From Stentor coeruleus (lineage: Eukaryota > Ciliophora > Heterotrichea > Heterotrichida > Stentoridae): 32,319 bases of DNA. Location: contig MPUH01000840.1 of NCBI GenBank assembly GCA_001970955.1, positions 1 to 32,319 on the forward strand, in the 5' to 3' direction. This document shows, piece by piece, positions 19,885 through 28,395 of this stretch (within the stretch, counting starts at the first letter, position 1; every line of letters starts with the position of its first letter). Position numbers and translations under genes: made by a program. The notes under the pieces were generated by a model that saw only the letters and a list, made by a program, of their open reading frames with translations, was not told where the DNA came from and did no database searches.

Positions 19885-20286
19885 ATGAATGGGACATGGC
19901 TTAAGTGTTATTACAAAGAATGTGAAAAGCAATACCAGTCGCAGGCGAATTTAGTTCGACATATTAACACTTACCATTTGGACCACGAAGTTTTCTTCTG
20001 TACATCATGTAAATTGTACTTTACTTCCACTCAAGGTATTTTAAATCACCGACTTGAGCATTCAAATCTAACCAAACGGTATATTCCAAAGCACAGGTTC
20101 TTCCTTTCTGACCACTACATTGACGAGAAATCCAAACCAATTCCAATAAGTATCTTAAAAATTCCTGTGTTACCCAGTATAGAAGAAGATAGAAAATGTC
20201 TTAGCACAAAATGCAAATTGCCGCTGAATCCAGAGATTCTTTCTGCTCTGGTCACTAGCAAAAAGCCTTTAAAGTTAATACTTTAG
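19885..20286 (+). CDS. C2H2 zinc-finger protein next to MULE transposase, 133 aa
   Basis: Two zinc fingers near the N-terminus: C8-x4-C13-x12-H26-x4-H31, with the usual aromatic and Leu core positions, and C39-x2-C42-x12-H55-x3-H59. After residue 60 the protein is basic and lacks a recognisable fold. It also has a Cys pair near residues 104-110 (CLSTKCKL). C2H2 fingers of this type bind DNA. The stop (TAG) is 40 bp before the transposase start on the same strand, so the pair may be two ORFs of one element or a DNA-binding partner for the transposase. The frames differ, and no 15- or 16-nt GT-AG intron can join them, because the transposase frame has a stop (TAA) three codons upstream of its ATG. 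Confidence 0.8.
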   Translation: MNGTWLKCYYKECEKQYQSQANLVRHINTYHLDHEVFFCTSCKLYFTSTQGILNHRLEHSNLTKRYIPKHRFFLSDHYIDEKSKPIPISILKIPVLPSIEEDRKCLSTKCKLPLNPEILSALVTSKKPLKLIL

Positions 20287-20326
20287 TCTAGTCAAAAAAA
20301 AATAACATAAATCCAATTAAACAAAT

Positions 20327-21487
20327 ATGGGCGAAGTGTATTTACGTGAGATTTTTGAGCAATGTAAGTACTTTACAACTGAATGGCAACTTAAAATGCT
20401 CAGTCAAGCAAGTTGTTGGTATATCGATGTATGGCCAATAAGTTTTCTAAGGCAAAAACTTCCTTCAACAACAAACCTCCTTGTAATCCTCTGTCAAGAT
20501 TTTAACACAAACGTCCTGATTCCTTGTTTTTTCGGTATATTCCCAGCTTTGCCTGCAGGTCCTTTTCCTGAAATTTATAGAAGATTCTTTTATATCCTTC
20601 AAATCAAGTCCCCTTATCAATTAGCCCCTAATACAATAGTTGTTGACTATGATATTTGCTTAAGAAACGTCATAAAAAAGTCTTTTTCAACTTGTACAAG
20701 GATTTTTGGCTGTTTTGCCTTTAAAATACGTTTACTACATAATGAATCCAAGCTTATAAAATGCGCAGTTTTAGGCTATAAAACAGCAGGACTAACTCGA
20801 ATGGTCAATTTTTTCATAGGGTATTTTATGATTATCTCTATGCTTGAAAAAGAAGATTTCCTTAAACATTGGGCATTTTTGAAAAGTAAAGTGGATCAAG
20901 AAGCATTTAATAGAATCATAAATTTAGTAGAAAATGATTTCATAAGCGCAAATGGGAGATTTCATAATGAAATGACTTTTAAAAATTTAAAACTCGACCC
21001 AATGTTTAGAATAGCTACCCCTGCTATTGAAGGGTATCATTATAGATTTAAACAACTTATGAAAACTTATAATGTTTTAACATTAGAAACTATGATTGAG
21101 AAAGTTATTATTACAGAAGAGAAACATTTTAGTAGTAAAGTTGTAGAGGTTAATTTGAATAGAATTATAAGACCAGAACAACCTGAAAAGTATTTTTTTG
21201 ATAGAAGTATGGGGACTTTACCTATATCAACAGCTATAGCGGATATATATGGGCTTATTGATACTTGGGATTTTTGTGAGTTGGCTGAGAAATTGATTGT
21301 GGCAAATGAGCATAATGCCTTGCCGCAAAGGAAAAGCTTAGCTTGTTTAGCTCATTATGAAGAGTATAAGAGATCTTTAATTTCGAAAGATGTGATTTCT
21401 GATGAGATTATCAATAATTATGCTATTAGAAGGAAGAGGTATAGGGATGAAAAAACTGATAAGGTTAAATTGGAAGAGACTCATTGA
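20327..21487 (+). CDS. Mutator-like (MULE) DDE transposase-related protein, 386 aa
   Basis: The order of motifs fits the MULE domain. D34 lies in WYIDVWPISF (usually IDGTFK). A strand LLVILCQDFNTNVLIPCFFGIFP follows, matching the position of the P(L/V)xYALL segment. Then come EIYRRFFYILQ, D107 in NTIVVDYDICLRNVI, and GCFAFKIRL (usually GCxFHxxQ). E235 lies in TPAIEGYHYRFKQL (usually TNNxxEgwH). So the D-D-E triad is present in form, but the Gly after the first Asp and the His of the C/H motif are replaced. The N-terminal third of a typical MULE transposase is missing unless the zinc-finger ORF upstream supplies the DNA-binding part. It ends in TGA, the only clear gene here to do so. No terminal inverted repeats were seen by eye. 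Alternatives are an active element, a fading relic, or a domesticated protein. Confidence 0.72.
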   Translation: MGEVYLREIFEQCKYFTTEWQLKMLSQASCWYIDVWPISFLRQKLPSTTNLLVILCQDFNTNVLIPCFFGIFPALPAGPFPEIYRRFFYILQIKSPYQLAPNTIVVDYDICLRNVIKKSFSTCTRIFGCFAFKIRLLHNESKLIKCAVLGYKTAGLTRMVNFFIGYFMIISMLEKEDFLKHWAFLKSKVDQEAFNRIINLVENDFISANGRFHNEMTFKNLKLDPMFRIATPAIEGYHYRFKQLMKTYNVLTLETMIEKVIITEEKHFSSKVVEVNLNRIIRPEQPEKYFFDRSMGTLPISTAIADIYGLIDTWDFCELAEKLIVANEHNALPQRKSLACLAHYEEYKRSLISKDVISDEIINNYAIRRKRYRDEKTDKVKLEETH

Positions 21488-22184
21488 GGGATATTAAATA
21501 GGTATATTTAAGATTATGGTTTTTATTTGGAATTGAAACTATTGAGTATATGAGAAAAAGTGAGGATTTTTTTATATAGTTTTAGAGTAAGGGTATGCGA
21601 AATAACTAATATATGTGTATTTTTATAGAAGGAATATATTATAATCATTAGCTTTAGAAGTTTTTAAAAACTAGTACTAAAGAATTAGGAAATCAATAAA
21701 CCTAATGATTACTCAATATTGTTTTAGTAGGCTAATTTGATATTTTACTATACAAATAATATACAACAACATAATATTGTATTCTCAAAACAGTTTGAGG
21801 AAATCATATAATCAGAACAATCATTATTAACTACCTTACTTCAAATCATCCAAATCATCTATATGCCTACCCTTATAATCCAATAGCATTCCTTAACAAA
21901 CCACCATCTCAGCCTTAAGCCTCAAAATTTTACCCAAACCTCAAATGATCCAAGCCTAAAAACCTAATAATCCTACCCCCTAAACCCTAAAGTTTTTTCT
22001 AATAAAAACTGTATTTACCAGCCTTATCAACACCCTAAACCTAAAAATCAGCAAATTTTCTACACACCTTCCCAATATTCCTTTACCCAATTCATTATTT
22101 TCCTTTAACCCTAACTTCCTTACCCAAAAAAACTAATGATTCCAAATTCTTAAACTATCTACTTTAATAAAGCATAATAATATA
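21488..22184. promoter_or_regulatory. Intergenic: C-poor then G-poor
   Basis: The first 120 bases after the transposase ORF have about one C. From about 21,780 to the start at 22185 the plus strand is C-rich and G-poor, with AACCCTAA/CCCTAAA strings near 21,980, 22,030 and 22,108. These resemble the CCCTAA core of the telomere and plant telo-box promoters. No coding potential or RNA gene recognised. Confidence 0.45.
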
Positions 22185-22625
22185 ATGAAGAAGTCTAGGC
22201 TTATCGAAAAAAAAAACCATAGAAGTCAGTCTGAGCTTCTTATCAGTTCTTTAAGTCCTTCACTAAAATGCCACAATCCATACAAAGACCCATTTCTGTT
22301 ACTCCAAAGAAATGCTTCAACTAAATTATTACCAGTTAGTCCTTGTGGATTAAAGCTACCAAGTTTGCATAATAGATCTAGTCCTGCTAATGCTTCTAAA
22401 AACTTTACATCTAAGACTGGTACAACTTGTATGCTTAAGTTTGAGACTTTGTTTCAATTTAATAGATTGAAAGTTATTGATAAAAAAGAAACTCAAGAAC
22501 CTAAGACCCCTTATTTCAAACTTAGGAGAAATGCACCTTCTTTGAATCAGAAAGAGTTTTTAAGTGCTAGGAATAGAATGTCTGAGGTAAATGTTATGGA
22601 TGTGTCTTTTGGAAATCATAATTAA
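22185..22625 (+). CDS. Small basic hypothetical protein, 146 aa
   Basis: Intact ORF from ATG 22185 to TAA. It is basic and rich in Ser, Lys, Asn and Pro with repeated Ser/Thr-Pro sites (SLSPSLK, PVSPCG, RSSPANAS, PKTPYF), and a short hydrophobic-aromatic stretch (MLKFETLFQFNRLKV, about residues 82-96). No signal peptide or membrane helix. No family recognised. It has the same upstream G-poor and downstream C-free flanks as firmly identified genes, and this supports it being expressed. Confidence 0.65.
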   Translation: MKKSRLIEKKNHRSQSELLISSLSPSLKCHNPYKDPFLLLQRNASTKLLPVSPCGLKLPSLHNRSSPANASKNFTSKTGTTCMLKFETLFQFNRLKVIDKKETQEPKTPYFKLRRNAPSLNQKEFLSARNRMSEVNVMDVSFGNHN

Positions 22626-23598
22626 GATATTGGTTCCATGGGAAAAAAGAGTGTATTTAATTAATTGCTTTGTGTTGAGATTATAACTGAAAATTAGGCT
22701 TTGAGATTTTTTTTTTTAAGATGATTTTTTATTTTATTTTTATAGATTGGGTTAGTTAGGATGATTTAGGTTTAAGTTTAGGATTGGGGATGTTGGAGAA
22801 TTAGAGGTTTAAAGGGGGTTTATGGGTTATGGAAAGTTTGATGGGTTAGGTGGAGTTAATTTTTAAGGGGTTAATGCAATAAATACTGTTGGAGTTTTAA
22901 GAAATTTAGGTTTGAAGTTGTTGATATTTTGGGATTAGGATAGATGATTGGTTTTATAGACAAGGTAGATTGATTCAATTTGTTTTTGAGGTTTATAGTT
23001 GTTTTATAAGGAAAGATAAAATTTGTTTTGTTTTGCTTTATCAAGATTGAATTAGAAGGAAAATCATCTTGGAAGTTTTTGATATATTGAAGTATGTTTA
23101 TAGAAATTATAACCTCAATTACTACTTAAAACTATTCACTAAAACAATACCCAACTGTATTTACCACCTTACCAGAAACCCCAATTATCATAAAATTCTT
23201 GTTAAAATCAATCATCACTTTCCCAATTTTATCATAAATCAAACCTAAACTTAATAATTTCTCAACAATATCTCAAACTTCTTCTCCTTTGCATAATCTC
23301 AACAATAAAACCATACCCAATTTTTTTCTATAGCTTGATTTCACATAGCACCATATCAAAAACTAATTCTAAAACCCTAACACCTATCTTCTATATCCAA
23401 ATTCAACCATCTCACATGATCTNTCACATAGCACCATATCAAAAACTAATTCTAAAACCCTAACACCTATCTTCTATATCCAAATTCAACCATCTCACAT
23501 GATCTTTTTCATATATTTTATAATCTCAAAGTATAATATATGGTTTTTGAATATTATCGTCGATATAAAACCCTTAATTATTAGATATAATAAGGTCT
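22626..23598. other. Intergenic with a sharp strand-skew switch
   Basis: Bases 22741-22860 contain no C and about 45 G; 22741-22980 has about 4 C and 75 G. Less than 130 bases later the bias reverses: 23101-23340 has about 7 G and 58 C. The left part is downstream of one plus-strand gene and the right part upstream of the next. An AACCCTAACACC string (near 23,375, repeated at 23,458 by an assembly join) matches more than one telomere unit. No coding sequence seen. Confidence 0.6.
23341..23505. repeat. Single-N join with 82-bp direct duplication
   Basis: Bases 23341-23422 and 23424-23505 are identical around the N at 23423. It lies in the upstream region of the 23599 gene. Probably an unmerged contig overlap. 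Confidence 0.9.
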
Positions 23599-23805
23599 AT
23601 GGGCAATTTCTGCTGTACTGATGATTTAAATAAAGGACCAAAATACGAAGAGTACCATTTTGATATCGATAAAAGTGTTTCAGTTCCAAGCAAAAACCCT
23701 ATGTTTGTCCAATCACACCTTGAAACAGTAAAAGAAGAACCTATAGAGTACTCAGAACAATCAGAATATAGAAGCGTTAGTAGAGGGTCAAAAAAGAGAG
23801 GGTAA
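23599..23805 (+). CDS. Small protein with myristoylation/palmitoylation-type N-terminus, 68 aa
   Basis: Begins MGNFCCTDD: Gly2 is the acceptor for N-myristoylation and Cys5-Cys6 are classic adjacent palmitoylation sites, as in Src-family kinases and small GTPase-like or calcium-sensor proteins. The rest is charged, Ser/Glu/Lys-rich and probably disordered (KEEPIEYSEQSEYRSVSRGS), ending in a basic KKRG. A membrane-attached peptide or adaptor is a reasonable inference. The sixth-position Ser/Thr preferred by N-myristoyltransferase is Cys here. The opposite-strand ORF over the same bases has no such features. The stop lies 100 bp from that of the convergent leucine-rich-repeat gene. There is no family match from memory. 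Confidence 0.62.
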   Translation: MGNFCCTDDLNKGPKYEEYHFDIDKSVSVPSKNPMFVQSHLETVKEEPIEYSEQSEYRSVSRGSKKRG

Positions 23806-23905
23806 TTATATAAATAACCTTTACTTATATTGTAATACAAAAGGCAAGTATCAATAAAGATTAACCTAATTGCTTTAAAAATATTTCATAAAGTCCATAA
23901 AACAC

Positions 23906-24925
23906 TTATTTACTAATTACATCAGGCTTCTCGTTCCTTAGTTTTTCTAATATCTTCATAGCGTTTGATAGCTCTTTTTTCAACTGGGTGTTTTCTTCTT
24001 TTAATGAATGAACCTGGTGAGTTAGGTTATCGTTTGATGATATTGAAAATGGATCTTTAGTAGACTCTTGTTTACGTAGACACGTTACTCTTCTAAAAGG
24101 ATTTGGGCTGCTTTGGTCACCTACAAGGATTTTATCTAATTTGATGAGCTTTAATGCCGATAAAATCTTCGTTCTTGAATCTCTGGTCTTATATATGCAT
24201 TGATTAGAATAAATCGATAAATAGCTGAGTTTCGGGAAACCTTTAAGAACATTAAGAGTTACCTCAAAACTAGAAAGCTGATTATTGTGTAAGACAAGTT
24301 TCTGTATTTTCTCACATGGTTTTAAAGGTTCAATTGTATTGATTTTATTAAATGATACTTTTAGGGTTACAAGTTTTTGGAGACTCTGTAAAGGAGCAAG
24401 GGATTCTATAAGATTATTTGATAAATTAAGATACGTGAGACCTGGGCATTGGCTGATGTCACTAAGGTCTGAAATATAGTTATTTGAAAGATCTAGTATA
24501 CTAAGATTGTACAGTCTTGAGAGGGTGAGTTTTTTCGAAGATTCGAATTGACTAAGTCCTTTACCATTAAGCTTGAGCTATATATATTTTACTTCAGTCA
24601 ATGCTCCAACATTAGGAGAATTAGTGATTTTAAGTAGCCGATGCTCAGAAGGGTCTCCAATATCAGAAAGAGGATTTTTTGGAATTTTTATTCCCGTAAG
24701 TACAGAAGATAAACCTTTTCGTGTAGTTGCTTCAGGAGGGGGAGGAGAACAGTCTCTACTTTCAGATTCATTATCACTTGAGGATTGATTTTCAGCATTT
24801 CCCATTTCCTTTATAGCAGCTTCACTAATACAGCCTAATCTTGCTCTTTCACCCTGGGCGTCAAGAGCCACTCGAGAATTAAAAACTAAAAATTCGAATG
24901 GGGATTGGTTTTTGCTTTCACACAT
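23906..24925 (-). CDS. Leucine-rich-repeat protein, 334 aa, one 15-nt intron
   Basis: Exons 24593-24925 and 23906-24577 join across a 15-nt intron into 334 residues. The first 100 residues are polar and acidic with a proline run (SRDCSPPPPEATTRKG). Residues about 108-245 hold five or six leucine-rich repeats of the SDS22-like kind: LTELKLNGKGLSQF, LSILDLSNNYISDL, LTYLNLSNNLIESL, LVTLKVSFNKINTI and IQKLVLHNNQLSSF. The last 40 residues form a short coiled coil (LKEENTQLKKELSNAMKILE). LRR-plus-coiled-coil proteins of this size in ciliates often bind axonemal or basal-body partners, but the sequence does not show which. Without the intron the frame appears to stop at a TAG just before the first repeat, and most of the protein would be missed. 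Confidence 0.9.
24578..24592 (-). other. 15-nt intron in the LRR gene
   Basis: Minus strand reads GTAAAATATATATAG. Removal joins ...GALTE to LKLNGKGL, completing the first leucine-rich repeat, and removes the in-frame TAG formed by its last three bases. Confidence 0.93.
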
Positions 24926-25722
24926 TTATAAGCCAATGATTAATGGGTTTATTCATTTCAATACTTTAGATTATCAGAAATATTTACTTAATTATATTTG
25001 GATACTTATATTTAGCTTTTTTATTTGATAATTAGATATTAAAACCTTGAAAGGGTTTTTAAGCTCAGGGTAAACTTGTTGGAAAGATTTTTTAAATATT
25101 TAAAGAAAATTTTTTTTATGGACAAACTTTGGTTGTTATAACAATTTTATAGTGGCTTTATAATTTAAAGGTTTTTTTTCAAGCTAGACTAAGGCTTGAT
25201 AATATATTTTAAGATACAAATTGTTGTTCTAGAACAATTCTAAGCTTTGTAACTCAGTATCTTTTGAAATACTAATAAATCAAATTGGTTTATAAAGATT
25301 ATATTGTTAAACAGTAAAAATACAGAAATATATCAATTCAAAACACTAATGAATACTTGAAATAGTTAAATAAATATGCTGAATAGACATAAGGTTTTTT
25401 AAATAGAAAAACATAGTTGAGCAAATATGCTTGATAATCATAAAAACTAAGGAATTATTAGATCAACAGTGATATATTTATATTATCTAAATATGATAAA
25501 AGCTATATCCAACATAAAAATTATATAAAAACATCAAGAAAAGAAAATTTATTTCCTGGCCCAATCCATTTAATTTTTAGCGGTAATTTCTCTATAAACT
25601 TTTTATCTAATAAAATATTTTATCACATCAAACCTAATTATCTATTTTCTAATTCCAAAAAAACCTTATTAGAATAAATTTCCAATCTTATATTTTCCAC
25701 ACCAATTATATAACATGCTTTA
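24926..25722. other. Intergenic, no gene seen
   Basis: About 800 bp of AT-rich DNA between two minus-strand genes. Stops occur in all frames. The half next to the LRR gene is G-rich over C on the plus strand, as upstream regions of minus genes are here. No repeat or RNA gene recognised. Confidence 0.55.
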
Positions 25723-28059
25723 CTATTTATCATTTCTTTTCTTAACAAAATCACTATAATGAGTAGCATTATCAATTGATTTTTTCTTACAATCAAACAC
25801 ATTCTTTTCTTTCTTGACAATCGCCTTCGGTTGTATTGCCAAAGTTTTACTAAAAATTTCCTTTTGAAATTTATGTAGTCTAACACCTAACATACTCATA
25901 TAATTATCCTCACATCTTGGTTTCCCTTTTTTATAATTCTCATCTACAGATGCAAAACCCTGATCTTTATCCCCTTCTCCACTTATATTAAAATCCTTAA
26001 ACTTACTCATACTCCTACATTCAACCAATCTCCTATCATTTTTTTCATTATAATACAAAAAACAATTTTCGCATACCCTAACTCTTTCAAACAACCTAGG
26101 ATTTAAGCATTTTATATTATCATTTTGATCTATTTTTTCCCCTAATATCGTCCCAAGTAATACTTTGCATTTACTTGGGATAACTTTTTTTGTAGGGTAT
26201 AAAATACTTTGGGCAAATAATTCATTGTGGTATGAAGGAACTTTATCATCACAATGTTCACCTGGACATGTGAATTTTTTAAACATTTTTATCGATTTCA
26301 ATGGCATATAATCTTTTCTTTTACACCTTGCATGTTTTATTTGAAGTAAATATATTTTTTTATTTGTATCTTCAGCAAAGTCACATGTCAGTTCAGAGAT
26401 TTTGTAGTTGTTTTTTATAAGTAAAGCTAGATCCAGTGCTTCTTTTATATAATTAAAAAGCGATGTTAGGTTGTCTAGGATTTTTTGTGATTTGAGTTCG
26501 ACAATGTTGGAAGTTTCTATATTTTTTGTATATGCGCAAAACATACTTCGTAATTTGTTTGTGATTTTTCCATTTATAAAATCCTCTGGTATGTCGTCAA
26601 AGCAATCTTGAGTTTTAGGTCGGGGTTTATATAGCTGATTATATAACTTGGGTAAATCGTATTTTTCTTGTTCTTGAGGAATGCTTTCCATGAAATCTTC
26701 AATTGTTTCATATTTGTTTTCTTTAGATATTATTGAGTTTTTTTTGTTTAATGAAAGATTGTATTTTGTTAGCCTTTTGACTATTTCAGCTTTTAGGTTT
26801 GAACCTAAATAGGACTTTTTTTCATGTTGGGATGTTATTGATCGTTTTAAAAGTGGACTTTCGTTTACTTGTTTTGGTTCTTTTTCTTGTGTAGTGTCAT
26901 TAGCACTACGATCGAATCTGGATTTGTTTATAACTTTGTAAGCTTTTATGTCTTCTCTGCGCATTACAACTCGATATTTGCTTGACATACTTCCTTTTGG
27001 GAGAATATATCTTTGGATTACTGAGTCAGTTTTGTGGATGTTTTTAAGGTCTTGTTTAAGGTCATTTTCACGCATATAGATTTTGTTGAAAATACTGTTT
27101 GGGCTTTTAGATAAACCTAGCGGGCCAATGATATTTGGTGATAAGGTACGTTGGGTTATAAGTATTTTGNAAAGTGGACTTTCGTTTACTTGTTTTGGTT
27201 CTTTTTCTTGTGTAGTGTCATTAGCACTACGATCAAATCTGGATTTGTTTATAACTTTGTAAGCTTTTATGTCTTCTCTGCGCATTACAACTCGATATTT
27301 ACTTGACATACTTCCTTTTGGGAGAATATATCTTTGGATTACTGAGTCAGTTTTGTGGATGTTTTTAAGGTCTTGTTTAAGATCATTTTCACGCATATAG
27401 ATTTTGTTGAAAATACTGTTTGGGCTTTTAGATAAACCTAGCGGGCCAATGATATTTGGTGATAAGGTACGCTGGGTTATAAGTATTTTTAGGAAAATTT
27501 CAAAATTTTGCATTGACAGTTTTGGGACGATTTGTAAAATTTGCTTTGTGTCTGTGTATAGCAATGTTGGAGATTCAAAGCCATATCCATAAACAAGAGT
27601 TTCGGGAATAGGTATTGAAAATTGTCTTGTAGCAGAAATTTCACTTAAAACTTTATAAGTGTTTAATCCAAGACCAAAAGGAACATCTGAAGGCCCATTT
27701 GGCATAACGGTTTTAGCGAGGTTCTTTTTTTGTAGCTGAGCCACTTCTAAACCTGATTTTGATTTTGATATCCATACTTGTTTAGGTCTCGGAATCAGTT
27801 CTTCAGGAAGTTTTTTAGGAATATATACAGAATTTAAGCTTTCTTCAAGTAATTCATGATATTCACTCATCATAAAATCCTAAATACAATTTACTTTGTG
27901 GAATAGAAGATGATCATATGTTTTATCTGTAATATTCCTACGAATTTGTTTATTTACCGGCTTTTTCAAAGTATTTAGAAGATCTCGTTCTGTTTATTCA
28001 TTACTAGCATCGACTAGAGCTTGTTTATCTTTTCTTGCACGGATATACTCTTCAACCAT
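25723..28059 (-). CDS. Hypothetical protein with Cys pairs, about 661 aa, two 15-nt introns
   Basis: Three exons (28005-28059, 27895-27989, 25723-27879) join in frame across two 15-nt introns. The new N-terminus starts MVEEYIRARKDKQALVDAKR, with an in-frame TAG upstream supporting ATG 28059. As written the protein holds a 107-codon in-frame duplication from the assembly join at 27170; without it, length is 661. It is mostly basic. The C-terminal half has Cys/His groups that could bind zinc: FTCPGEHCDDKVPSYH and RVCENCFLYY. A stretch ISELTCDFAEDTNKKIYLLQIKHARCK precedes them, looking like a folded beta-rich core. I recognise no named family; the Cys spacing does not fit a standard RING or C2H2 finger. 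Stop is TAA at 25723. Confidence 0.8.
26850..27489. repeat. Single-N join with about 319-bp near-identical duplication
   Basis: Bases 26850-27168 repeat as 27171-27489 around the N at 27170, with four substitutions seen by eye (G/A near 26916 and 26980, G/A near 27062, T/C near 27151 in the first copy). The offset of 321 is a multiple of three, so the gene frame stays open and the duplication hides as 107 extra codons. Most likely two alleles or contig ends not merged. Confidence 0.88.
27880..27894 (-). other. 15-nt intron (second) in the Cys-pair gene
   Basis: Minus strand reads GTAAATTGTATTTAG. Removal joins ...LLFHK to DFMMSEYHE in frame and removes an in-frame TAG. Confidence 0.85.
27990..28004 (-). 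other. 15-nt intron (first) in the Cys-pair gene
   Basis: Minus strand reads GTAATGAATAAACAG. It interrupts a Lys codon; removal joins ...ALVDA to KRDLLNTLKK and removes an in-frame TAA. Its last eight bases equal those of the ATG16 intron. Confidence 0.87.
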
Positions 28060-28395
28060 AACTTCAGAAAACAAAAACTATTATTAATCTATTAACCCTA
28101 AAAGTTACAAAATATCTAACTTGTTTTCTTATAATTATTATTTTTTATATATTATCCACATTATATCATATATCAAAACACCTACAATTTAATAAAAATC
28201 CATATCTTAATATCATAAAAAATCAACCAAAAAAAATTCAATATTAAATTCCTAAGAAAATCTCTTATTAAACTTCTTACAATCAATTTCCCTTAAATAC
28301 ATTCATCAACATATCAACTATAATCCTCACATAAAATTTAAAAAAAATTATAATCTATCATATAAACTCAATTTTATATCAAAACAACATATAAA
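28060..28395. promoter_or_regulatory. Divergent intergenic region with G-free tract
   Basis: Shared upstream region of the minus-strand Cys-pair gene and the plus-strand MFS gene. Bases 28261-28380 contain no G and about 24 C on the plus strand. No discrete promoter element can be named. Confidence 0.45.

Noticed and set aside
20262..20330. Zinc-finger and MULE ORFs as one gene joined by a mini-intron
   Set aside because: A 16-nt intron would give the right phase, but the transposase frame has TAA about three codons before its ATG, and no GT...AG pair of 15-18 nt removes both stops.
19700..21700. Terminal inverted repeats around the transposase
   Set aside because: Short matching strings such as AAATAACT occur on both sides but are in AT-rich DNA and not convincingly inverted; no repeat could be supported by eye.
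23341..23505. Telomere-like tandem repeat in an internal position
   Set aside because: The doubling of the CCCTAACACC string is caused by the duplication at the N (23423); a single CCCTAACA match remains.
23574..23840. 88-residue minus-strand ORF over the acylated small-protein gene
   Set aside because: It covers the same bases as the MGNFCC frame, has no recognisable features and begins in the intergenic space; read as an antisense shadow.
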